A stretch of DNA of 64,000 bases, from the NCBI GenBank assembly GCA_028066355.1, contig JALCBP010000002.1:62001-126000 (forward strand). Direction: 5' to 3'. Origin of the DNA: UBA1268 sp002694955. GTDB taxonomy: Bacteria > Planctomycetota > Planctomycetia > Pirellulales > UBA1268. Below are positions 55,109 through 63,084 of this stretch, in pieces. Below the pieces are notes generated by a model. The model was given only the letters and a program-made list of their open reading frames with translations, ran no database searches and was not told the origin of the DNA. Made by a program: the position numbers and the translations under genes. Numbering within the stretch: the first letter of the stretch is position 1; every line of letters begins with the position of its first letter.

Positions 55109-55878
55109 CTACTGCCTACTCTTTCCCGGTTCGGGCAATAATTCAGTCATTTCTGCAAAACGAACCCTGTCCAGTCGCTCTTCTTCCCGATGCTGAATCG
55201 GTTGCCGCTCTACATAGAAGACACAAAGCCAAATTATGGAAGCAATAAATGACAAAAACCACAACGTCAGCGAGGGTTGATACAATCTTGCAAGAGGAAT
55301 ATTCCTCCGAGACTTTTCTTTAACTCGCTGTTTTGGATGGTGCTTTTCTTTTGGATGGTGCTTTTCTTTTGTTCGAGCCGAGTCCAACTCCTTCGCTTTC
55401 TGTNNNNNNNNNNNNNNNNNNNNNNNNNNNNNNNNNNNNNNNNNNNNNNNNNNNNNNNNNNNNNNNNNNNNNNNNNNNNNNNNNNNNNNNNNNNNNNNNN
55501 NNNTTTTGGATGGTGCTTTTCTTTTGTTCGAGCCGAGTCCAACTCCTTCGCTTTCTGTGTACTGATCTGACACGTATCAGGTTCGGGCAACTGTTTTTCC
55601 TGAACCGCCCGGCTGCCTCCACGACTCGGCTGTTCTTTATGACACACTTCCGAGCAACTCGACACCTTGCCTGTACTCGATTCAGCTTGAAAGCCAGCCA
55701 ACCAAGCTGCATCGTATTGCTTCTCAAACTCATCTCGCTTGAGTGACGAGTGAGCTCGTGTCACTGGTTCATCTACACGGACAGGCTTGGAAATAAGCAC
55801 AGGATCAGAATCGCTGTCTTCTGGCAGAATACAGCGATTCTTGATTCGTACACGTGGAAAAATTGCGATCAGATCCAT
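55109..55878 (-). CDS. Single-pass membrane protein, interrupted by assembly gap
   Basis: As assembled the frame is broken by 100 N. If the 100 N plus one of two 55-bp flanking copies are removed (155 bp), the remainder is exactly 615 bp and reads as one ORF of 204 residues starting at ATG 55878 (GGGAG 5 nt upstream). Product: polar N-terminal region (FEKQYDAAWLAGFQAES), a basic segment with the repeat EKHHPK twice, a single membrane helix (about 152-171, SLTLWFLSFIASIIWLCVFY) and a charged C-terminal tail. No known family. First gene of the cluster, abutting the CpsD-like gene. Confidence 0.75.
55331..55366. repeat. 18-bp tandem duplication
   Basis: Two exact copies of TTTTGGATGGTGCTTTTC, coding on the minus strand for the EKHHPK repeat. 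It adjoins the assembly gap, and may explain why the assembler failed to resolve the region, so the true copy number is unknown. Confidence 0.9.
55349..55558. repeat. 55-bp direct repeat flanking 100-N gap (likely assembly artefact)
   Basis: The 55 bp at 55349-55403 are identical to 55504-55558, with exactly 100 N between (55404-55503). The second gap in the window has flanks of the same length. Confidence 0.95.
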
Positions 55879-56191
55879 AGACGCTCCCAACAATTTTCGT
55901 CTCAAATGAACCAAATCCTTTAAAAACCAAGGCCTCCATCGGCAGAGTTTGCCCAAAAAAATCATGGCCATTTTTTGGGAATTCATTGACCACCATTACA
56001 TCCACAGCCATTAGCCTAAATTCTCAAACGCTTTCTCCGTTCATAAGCGCCTTTCAATCCCCATAAAGACCGCATTGCAGTATCCCAAGATTATGAACTG
56101 GCCTATAATTTCCGGTGTATTAGTCTTATTTCAACAAAACAGACGTTTGCTCCCCGATCCACCATAACTCTACGACCGACCAGAAAGTGCA

Positions 56192-59100
56192 ATGGAGATT
56201 TCCACAAACCGTTCAAAAGATTTGCTCAATGTTCTCGAAGAACGGATCGCCATACTAGATGGTGCTATGGGCACAATGGTGCACGCTCTCGGCTTGGATG
56301 AACAGGGGTTTCGAGGCGAACCTTTCCGGAACAATGAGCGTGACCTTAAAAACTGTATTGATGCGTTAACGCTTTCACAGCCAGATGCGATAAAACAGAT
56401 TCACGCCTCGTTCCTCGAGGCCGGTGCCGATATAGTTGAGACCAATACGTTTGGTGCCACACCCGTGGCCTTGGCTGATTTTGGTCTCGAAGGGCATACT
56501 CGCGAACTCAATCTTGCTGCCTGCCGAATTGCGAGAGAAGCCGCTGACGCAGCAACACTGAAAACACCTGACAAACCACGGTTTGTTGCAGGCTCGATAG
56601 GCCCAACAAATAAACAGCTTTCGATTGCTGGAAATGTCGCTGACCCCGGACATCGTGACGTCACCTTTGACGAAATGGTTGCATGCTACAAAGCGCAAAT
56701 AGAAGCTCTTCTTGAGGGCGGTGTCGACCTTCTGCTTGCAGAGACGGCATTTGATACTCTCGTGCTAAAAGCAGCCCTGCTCGCTATTGAGGAAGCCTTC
56801 CGATCGACCGGCATTGCTGTACCGATCATGGCATCATTCACTGTCTTCGAAGGCGGCCGTACACTTTCCGCTCAAACTGTTGATGCATGCTACCAGAGTA
56901 TCTCGCATGCCAATTTACTTAGTGCTGGTATCAACTGTGCACTTGGCCCTGAAAAGCTCCGCCCATACCTTGCAGACCTTTCTCGTATTTGCCCTCGTAT
57001 GGTTAGCTGCTATCCCAACGCAGGGCTACCAAATGCGCTCGGGGGGTTCGATGAAACTCCAGAAATGATGGCGTCCGTTATCGGAGAATTTGCCCGCGAT
57101 GGTTTTCTCAACATAGTTGGTGGTTGTTGTGGAACTACTCCAGACCATATTCGCGCTATTGCTGATGTGGTCGCCACACACCCACCACGACGATCAGCTG
57201 AGCAACCGCGGTTAAGTCGGTACTCTGGCCTTGAGCTTCTTGAGGTTCGTCCTGAGAGCAGTTTTACAATCATCGGAGAACGCACAAATGTCACCGGATC
57301 AAGGGCTTTTGCCCGACTCATTAAAGAAGAGAACTACGAAGCTGCCCTTAGTGTTGCTCGGCAGCAGGTTGAAAACGGCGCGAATATCATCGATATCAAT
57401 GTTGATGAGGGAATGCTTGATGGACCGGCGGTAATGACAAAATTCTTAACGCTTTTATCCAGCGAGCCAGATGTCTCTCGTGTACCCATCATGATTGATT
57501 CCTCCCGCTGGGAAGTCCTTGAAGCTGGCCTGAAATGCATTCAAGGAAAAGGTGTCGTCAATTCAATCAGCCTGAAAGAGGGTGAAGATACTTTCCTCAA
57601 ACAGGCACGTATTATCCGCCACTATGGTGCCGCTGTGGTCGTCATGGCGTTTGACGAGAATGGACAGGCAACCGATATCGAAAACAGAGTGGCAATATGT
57701 GAGAGAGCCTATCGACTCCTGACAGAGAAAGCTGAATTCCCTCCTGAGGATATTATTTTTGACCCGAATATCCTTACAGTAGCTACTGGAATGGAGGAGC
57801 ATAATCGCTATGCAATAAATTTCATCGAAGCAACGCGACAAATTAAGGAAAAAATGCCACTCACGAAAGTGTCTGGTGGAGTAAGCAATATTTCCTTTTC
57901 ATTCCGTGGGAACAATCTGGTTCGAGAGGCAATGCATGCAGCTTTTCTCTATCATGCCATCAAAGCCGGCATGGACATGGGTATCGTGAACGCAGGGCAA
58001 CTTGCGCTCTATGAAGAAATCGATGCTGAACTTCTTGAGAAAATTGAAGACGTCCTGTTTGATCGCCGGGAAGATGCAACAGACAGGCTGATTGATTTCG
58101 CAGAAACGATAAAAGGTGACGGAGAGAGTGGCTCTAAGAAAGTTGATGAGTGGAGGGAACTTGATGTCGAAGGTCGGCTAGCTCACGCATTACTTAAAGG
58201 GCTCACGGATCATGTTGAAGAAGATATCGAGGAGGCCAGAACCAAGTACGAAACGGGTCTTCAGATTATCGAAGGACCGCTCATGAGTGGCATGCAGATC
58301 GTCGGCGACCTCTTTGGTGAAGGCAAAATGTTCCTTCCTCAGGTTGTGAAAAGCGCGCGTGTCATGAAGAAAGCCGTGGCGCATCTCCTGCCTTACATGG
58401 AAGAGGAAAAGAAGGCTCAAGGTGAGTCCGAATCTAAGCGTGGTCGTATTCTCATCGCAACCGTCAAAGGTGACGTCCATGACATTGGAAAGAATATTGT
58501 TGGCGTTGTTCTAGGCTGCAACGGTTACGAAGTCATCGATATTGGCGTGATGGTTCCGTGCGCCACAATCATCGACAAAGCTCGTGAAGAGGAAGTCGAT
58601 ATTGTTGGACTATCCGGACTCATAACGCCAAGTCTTGACGAAATGGTACAGGTCGCAAAGGAATTTCAACACGAAAAGTTTGAGATCCCACTTTTGATCG
58701 GTGGGGCGACGACATCAACAAGGCATACTGCAGTGAAAATCGCGCCGCAATACACTGGCAACGTCGTCCACGTAGCAGACGCATCACGAGCAGCTGGGGT
58801 TGTCGATAAATTACTAAACCCTTCCTCCAGGGAAGCGTTTGCAGAAGAAAACCGCAAGGCACAGGCTAGGGATCTTGAAAATTTTCAAACTCGCCAACAA
58901 GTAAAACTTGTTCCATACAAGACAGCTGTTGAAAAGCGCTGGACCACCGACTGGTCACTTGCTGAGATAGAAAAACCGGAATTCCTTGGCCTTCGCCAAC
59001 TTCCAAAGGTCTCGCTTGAGGAACTCGTTCCATTTATCGACTGGTCTCCATTTTTCATGGCTTGGGAACTCAAAGGAAAGTACCCAACCATTTTCGATGA

Positions 59101-59884
59101 TGTTACCGTCGGCAATGAAGCTAAAAAACTTTTTGATGATGCCCAAAAACTCTTACATGATATTGTCGGCACACAAAAACTTGAAGCTCGAGGAGTCTAC
59201 GGCTTCTTTCCTGCCAATAGTGACGGGGATGACATCATTCTTTTTGATGATGACGAACGAAAAAATGAAACTGTTCGCATTCATACTCTCAGGCAACAAT
59301 GGGAAAGGCGTGGACAAGAAACCTTCTACGCACTAGCCGACTTTGTTGCACCTGTATCGAGTGGACGGAGGGACTATATAGGAGCCTTTGCCTGCACCGC
59401 TGGCCATGGCTGTAGTGAGTTTGCCGAACAGTTCGACAAAGACCATGATGACTACAACTCAATCATGGTAAAAGCACTTGCCGACCGACTCGCCGAGGCA
59501 TTTGCAGAATGGCTTCATCAGAAGGCACGTAAAGACTGGGGTTTCGGCAAGCATGAGCAATTCAGCAGTGATGACCTTATCGCGGAAAAGTACCGTGGTA
59601 TTCGTCCTGCTCCCGGTTATCCGGCCTGTCCCGATCACACAGAAAAACCGGGGCTATTTCAACTTCTCGATGCCGAAAAAGTTGCCGGGATGAGTCTTAC
59701 AGAGAACTTTGCGATGACGCCAGCGGCAAGCGTGTGTGGACTCTACTTTGGCCACCCGGAAAGCCGATACTTTGCTGTAGATAGAATCACTCGTGAACAA
59801 GTGCAGTCGTACGCTGCCCGAAAAGGCATGCCCGAAAAAGAGATCGAGCGCTGGCTCGCTCCAAACCTGGGATACGATCCTTGA
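56192..59884 (+). CDS. metH: Cobalamin-dependent methionine synthase
   Basis: 1230 residues, full four-module enzyme. Homocysteine domain with zinc Cys in GINCALGPEKL and GGCCGTTPDHI (about 310); pterin domain (TIIGERTNVTGSRAF, VDEGMLDGPAVM); B12 domain with GDVHDIGKNIVGVVLGCNGY (about 760) whose His binds cobalt; activation domain with RPAPGYPACPDHTEK for SAM binding. Known: transfers methyl from methyltetrahydrofolate to homocysteine. The upstream 205 bp show no recognisable cobalamin or SAM riboswitch. Monocistronic or followed by xerC/D. Confidence 0.98.
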   Translation: MEISTNRSKDLLNVLEERIAILDGAMGTMVHALGLDEQGFRGEPFRNNERDLKNCIDALTLSQPDAIKQIHASFLEAGADIVETNTFGATPVALADFGLEGHTRELNLAACRIAREAADAATLKTPDKPRFVAGSIGPTNKQLSIAGNVADPGHRDVTFDEMVACYKAQIEALLEGGVDLLLAETAFDTLVLKAALLAIEEAFRSTGIAVPIMASFTVFEGGRTLSAQTVDACYQSISHANLLSAGINCALGPEKLRPYLADLSRICPRMVSCYPNAGLPNALGGFDETPEMMASVIGEFARDGFLNIVGGCCGTTPDHIRAIADVVATHPPRRSAEQPRLSRYSGLELLEVRPESSFTIIGERTNVTGSRAFARLIKEENYEAALSVARQQVENGANIIDINVDEGMLDGPAVMTKFLTLLSSEPDVSRVPIMIDSSRWEVLEAGLKCIQGKGVVNSISLKEGEDTFLKQARIIRHYGAAVVVMAFDENGQATDIENRVAICERAYRLLTEKAEFPPEDIIFDPNILTVATGMEEHNRYAINFIEATRQIKEKMPLTKVSGGVSNISFSFRGNNLVREAMHAAFLYHAIKAGMDMGIVNAGQLALYEEIDAELLEKIEDVLFDRREDATDRLIDFAETIKGDGESGSKKVDEWRELDVEGRLAHALLKGLTDHVEEDIEEARTKYETGLQIIEGPLMSGMQIVGDLFGEGKMFLPQVVKSARVMKKAVAHLLPYMEEEKKAQGESESKRGRILIATVKGDVHDIGKNIVGVVLGCNGYEVIDIGVMVPCATIIDKAREEEVDIVGLSGLITPSLDEMVQVAKEFQHEKFEIPLLIGGATTSTRHTAVKIAPQYTGNVVHVADASRAAGVVDKLLNPSSREAFAEENRKAQARDLENFQTRQQVKLVPYKTAVEKRWTTDWSLAEIEKPEFLGLRQLPKVSLEELVPFIDWSPFFMAWELKGKYPTIFDDVTVGNEAKKLFDDAQKLLHDIVGTQKLEARGVYGFFPANSDGDDIILFDDDERKNETVRIHTLRQQWERRGQETFYALADFVAPVSSGRRDYIGAFACTAGHGCSEFAEQFDKDHDDYNSIMVKALADRLAEAFAEWLHQKARKDWGFGKHEQFSSDDLIAEKYRGIRPAPGYPACPDHTEKPGLFQLLDAEKVAGMSLTENFAMTPAASVCGLYFGHPESRYFAVDRITREQVQSYAARKGMPEKEIERWLAPNLGYDP

Positions 59885-59935
59885 TTTGTTGAGTTGATTT
59901 GAGGTAGTAAACACCCACTCCGACGAATCAACTCC

Positions 59936-60934
59936 ATGGTAAAAAAACGACCAACTACGATTGTAAAGAAGCAGAAAAAGTCTTCACATCGCTCACGAAT
60001 TCGTAAGATTGCGTTCGCAGGTCCGCAGAGCAAGCCTCTCTCCACGGTTCGTATCGACGACCTTATCGAGCGATTTCTTGCCTTCATCCGCCATGAACGA
60101 GGCCTTGCGGAAAACACGCAGTCGGCGTACCAGCGTGACCTCCAATCATTCGGAACGTGGCTCAGTGGGCGCTCACCATTAACAACAACAATTGGTGATC
60201 TGGGAGATTACCTCGGCTACTTGTCAGATGAGCAACAGTCTCGAGCCACAATTGCACGAAAAGCAGCAACACTTCGATGCTTTTATTCTTTCCTCCAACT
60301 TGAAGGAGTCATAAACGAAAATCCAGCTGAACAGCTTGTCTTGGCCCGCCCCGACGATACGATACCTGCTGTCCTCTCACCCCATCAGGTTGAGCTCCTG
60401 CTTGACAGCCCGTCAAGATTTACTCCTGCAGGATCACGCGACCGTGCCCTTTTAGAATTACTGTATGCCACTGGCTGCCGCGCTTCTGAAGTGTCTTCAC
60501 TGAAGATTGAAGATCTTCACCTCGATGAGCAATTTTGCACATGCCGTGGCAAAGGAAATAAAGAACGCGTCGTGCCTTTGGGAAAGCGGGCTCACACTGC
60601 AATCTCAACCTGGACACATGATCACAGAAGTCAGTTTGCATTGCGCTCAAGTGAAGAAAACTATGTCATCATATCCACGAGAGGCAATCGGCTCTCCCGA
60701 ATGCGAATCTGGGAAATTGTCCGCGAACACGCCACATCTGCCGGCCTTGCCAACGACATTTCACCCCACACGCTTCGACATAGTTTTGCCACACATCTCG
60801 TAGCGGGTGGAGTTGACCTGAGACACGTACAGGAAATGCTGGGGCACGCCAGCATCGCTACAACCCAGCGCTACACTCATATCGATTCGGGACGACTAAG
60901 AAACGTTCATTTAAAGTATCATCCGAGAAGCTAA
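59936..60934 (+). CDS. Tyrosine recombinase, XerC/XerD type
   Basis: 332 residues with a 40-residue basic N-terminal extension. SAM-like core-binding domain (FLAFIRHERGLAENTQSAYQ), then catalytic R182 (ATGCRASEVSSL), K in GKGNKERVVPLG, H278 and R281 (PHTLRHSFATHL), H304 and Y313 (GHASIATTQRYTH). All catalytic residues present. Known: resolves chromosome dimers at dif with its partner. Housekeeping context and lack of flanking att or IS sequences argue against a mobile integrase; XerD is the likelier of the two. Confidence 0.94.
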   Translation: MVKKRPTTIVKKQKKSSHRSRIRKIAFAGPQSKPLSTVRIDDLIERFLAFIRHERGLAENTQSAYQRDLQSFGTWLSGRSPLTTTIGDLGDYLGYLSDEQQSRATIARKAATLRCFYSFLQLEGVINENPAEQLVLARPDDTIPAVLSPHQVELLLDSPSRFTPAGSRDRALLELLYATGCRASEVSSLKIEDLHLDEQFCTCRGKGNKERVVPLGKRAHTAISTWTHDHRSQFALRSSEENYVIISTRGNRLSRMRIWEIVREHATSAGLANDISPHTLRHSFATHLVAGGVDLRHVQEMLGHASIATTQRYTHIDSGRLRNVHLKYHPRS

Positions 60935-60953
60935 GCAACTCAGAACAGCACAC

Positions 60954-61445
60954 CTACGGTTCTTGCTCTAGTGGAACAAAACTTATCTTCTTCACCATCT
61001 CAATGAGCTGCCCGTTTTCTATTCTACCGGACACTGCGGTGATTGCATCAACAACATTGATATAGTCAAGCTGATAGTCACTATCAATTTCTAATTCAAC
61101 ATCTTCGAGTGAAGCTCCACTCTCTAGAGCAATATCAACAAAGCTGGCAACTCTTTGTCGCAACTCATCAAAATCCTTAACGGGCTCACCATTCATCAAA
61201 ATCCCCGTGAGCATACCTTCAGCATCAGACACCAAACGAACTTGAATTGGCGGCAACTGAAGATCATCAAGAGGCTCTGCAGACGATTTGCTGAGTGGCA
61301 TACGAACATCAAAATCGCCCTCTGGTGCGATGATATTAAATGTCAACATAAAGAAAATCATGAGTTGAAATACAACATCTATCATGGGAGTCATGTTGAC
61401 TGCCACTTTTTCAAGTCGTCGACGAGGAAGGGGAGGGGGCATCAT
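60954..61445 (-). CDS. ExbD/TolR-family biopolymer transport protein (second copy)
   Basis: 163 residues; the ATG directly follows the stop of the other ExbD gene. Short cytoplasmic N-terminus, one membrane helix with the conserved Asp (NMTPMIDVVFQLMIFFML), periplasmic domain ending in IENGQLIEMVKKISF. Known: works with ExbB/TolQ to use proton motive force for outer-membrane tasks. The two ExbDs may form a heteromeric stator subunit. Confidence 0.93.
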   Translation of the reverse strand: MMPPPLPRRRLEKVAVNMTPMIDVVFQLMIFFMLTFNIIAPEGDFDVRMPLSKSSAEPLDDLQLPPIQVRLVSDAEGMLTGILMNGEPVKDFDELRQRVASFVDIALESGASLEDVELEIDSDYQLDYINVVDAITAVSGRIENGQLIEMVKKISFVPLEQEP

Positions 61446-61883
61446 TCAGTCCGGCTTGTAAAGGGCACGAAGCGCAAATTTTTGAAATCCGAGCTCCTGG
61501 CAAATCTGAATAACCCGTTGTACATCACCAGTATTTGCCCGACCATCTGCTCGGACAATTACCGTTGCACGTTTTGGGTCTTTATCAGCAGCAACGATAA
61601 TCTCTCGCTCACGTTGCAAAGAACCTCCGATATTCTCAACCGGAATGATTTCACCAGCGTACAGCACTCCACCATCTGCCATGAGTTGCATGGTTATCGG
61701 TGCTTCAACTACTCCCTCAGCCGGCTTCGCTAGTTGACTCGACGGAAGTTGAATACGCTCATCCTGCTCTGCCTCACTGAAATTGAGTACAAACATGAAA
61801 AATGTTATCAACTGGAACGTAACATCGATCATGGGTGTCATGTCGTTCTCAACAACAGCTGGACCATTACTTCTCCGTATCAC
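61446..61883 (-). CDS. ExbD/TolR-family biopolymer transport protein (first copy)
   Basis: 145 residues from GTG 61883 with AGGA 8 nt upstream. Membrane helix with conserved Asp (DMTPMIDVTFQLITFFMFVL), periplasmic part with ATVIVRADGRANTGDVQRVI. Partner of the second ExbD and of ExbB upstream; the three are consecutive on the minus strand. TonB and TolA are not encoded in the window. Confidence 0.94.
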   Translation of the reverse strand: MIRRSNGPAVVENDMTPMIDVTFQLITFFMFVLNFSEAEQDERIQLPSSQLAKPAEGVVEAPITMQLMADGGVLYAGEIIPVENIGGSLQREREIIVAADKDPKRATVIVRADGRANTGDVQRVIQICQELGFQKFALRALYKPD

Positions 61884-61924
61884 TAAAAGATTCCTGTAGA
61901 TTTTTTGCCGATGCCACCGGGAGA

Positions 61925-62776
61925 CTATTTTTGGGTTAGCGGCACTTTCGAAATGAGTCGCACTGCTTCGGTGTCCACGTCACTATTGAGTTGCTCAAGC
62001 CAATTGCGAAACAGACTGAAACACGCAGTAGCAGGAATTGCTATCCAAAGACCAATAAGGGTGGTCACAAGTGCCTGCGATATCCCACTTGCTAACTCAT
62101 GATGCTTAGGCTGTGTTGCCGACTGAGCAATAACCGTGAAGGCACTTACCATACCACTTACGGTTCCGAGCAACCCAAACATTGGTGCAATCGCACCGAT
62201 AAGGGATACATAACTGATCTTGTGTTCCAGTTGCATCGCTTCTTCAGCCTGCGTTTCTCGCATTGCATCGATTGCCTGCTGCCGACCTACCTGCAGTTTG
62301 ACAAGGCCAATAGCAAGCACGCGACCAAGATAGGAATCATCAGCTTTTGCGAGTTCGTACGCCTGTTGAAACTCTTTCTTATCAAGATGACTCTCGAATC
62401 CTTCCATCAGTTCAGGAGGCATAAGAACCGTGCGGCGTAATTGCAAAAAGCACATTACAAGTAACGCAACGAGGGCGAAAGAAAGTCCAACAAAAACAAT
62501 AACAAAAGTTGCGCCAAGCGCTTTTATGTAGTAGACGAGCAGATTATCCGGTCTGCTTGGGATTACATCTGCACCCACTCTATCCGAATCCGTCTCGGGC
62601 GTTTCTGACTCACCCCCTGCAGGATTAGTGACTGCTTCGATCACCACACCAGCGTCTGTAGTAGCAGGCTGGTTCTCATCAGCAATCTGTCCCACAACGA
62701 CAGCCGACCAAAGAAAGAACAATCCGACTAAGAACAAGCGACACTGAGATCGTAGACGATTCCTGAAAACCTGCAT
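61925..62776 (-). CDS. ExbB/TolQ/MotA-family proton channel
   Basis: 283 residues. Unusual for the family in having a cleavable-looking signal sequence (RLFLVGLFFLWSAVVVG) and about 60 periplasmic residues before three membrane helices (GATFVIVFVGLSFALVALLV, IGAIAPMFGLLGTVSGMVSAF, ALVTTLIGLWIAIPATACF). The conserved GLLGTVSGMV and proton-path Thr/Pro are present. Known: ExbB pentamer that drives ExbD. Its first 13 codons lie inside the 55-bp copy next to the gap; the start is intact in both copies. Confidence 0.94.
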   Translation of the reverse strand: MQVFRNRLRSQCRLFLVGLFFLWSAVVVGQIADENQPATTDAGVVIEAVTNPAGGESETPETDSDRVGADVIPSRPDNLLVYYIKALGATFVIVFVGLSFALVALLVMCFLQLRRTVLMPPELMEGFESHLDKKEFQQAYELAKADDSYLGRVLAIGLVKLQVGRQQAIDAMRETQAEEAMQLEHKISYVSLIGAIAPMFGLLGTVSGMVSAFTVIAQSATQPKHHELASGISQALVTTLIGLWIAIPATACFSLFRNWLEQLNSDVDTEAVRLISKVPLTQK

Positions 62777-62948
62777 CTGTGAATATCCCTATTNNNNNNN
62801 NNNNNNNNNNNNNNNNNNNNNNNNNNNNNNNNNNNNNNNNNNNNNNNNNNNNNNNNNNNNNNNNNNNNNNNNNNNNNNNNNNNNNNNNNNNNNCGACACT
62901 GAGATCGTAGACGATTCCTGAAAACCTGCATCTGTGAATATCCCTATT
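62739..62948. repeat. 55-bp direct repeat flanking second 100-N gap (likely assembly artefact)
   Basis: 62739-62793 and 62894-62948 are identical over 55 bp and enclose exactly 100 N (62794-62893). Both copies include the exbB start codon. Together with the first gap this points to contig ends overlapping by one k-mer. Confidence 0.95.
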
Positions 62949-63007
62949 TCCTAAAACAAAAGCCCCGTTTCTGGCCCTGATCAATTACTCATCCTAACGT
63001 GCATGTT

Positions 63008-63031
63008 CCATCAGAAAACAATTTCTGATGG
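63008..63031 (-). terminator. Hairpin after the TPR gene
   Basis: Perfect 10-bp stem CCATCAGAAA / TTTCTGATGG with a 4-nt loop, about 54 bp past the TPR stop codon and before exbB. No T-run follows on either strand, so it may be a terminator, a processing site or a stabiliser of the exbB message. Confidence 0.5.
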
Positions 63032-63084
63032 CTGCTGAAAGCTTATTGTTTGTACTCTATGACCATCAAACATGCTATGTCGAT

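Noticed and set aside
55349..55558. CRISPR or transposon direct repeats
   Set aside because: Only two copies, directly bordering a 100-N gap, with the same 55-bp length as at the other gap; best explained by assembly.
55987..56191. Cobalamin or SAM riboswitch before metH
   Set aside because: The 205-bp leader shows neither the B12-box-like segments nor a SAM-type fold and is short for a cobalamin riboswitch; no terminator precedes the start codon.
59936..60934. Mobile-element integrase
   Set aside because: The tyrosine recombinase has XerC/D length and motifs, sits beside metH, and has no tRNA target, att duplication or cargo genes around it.
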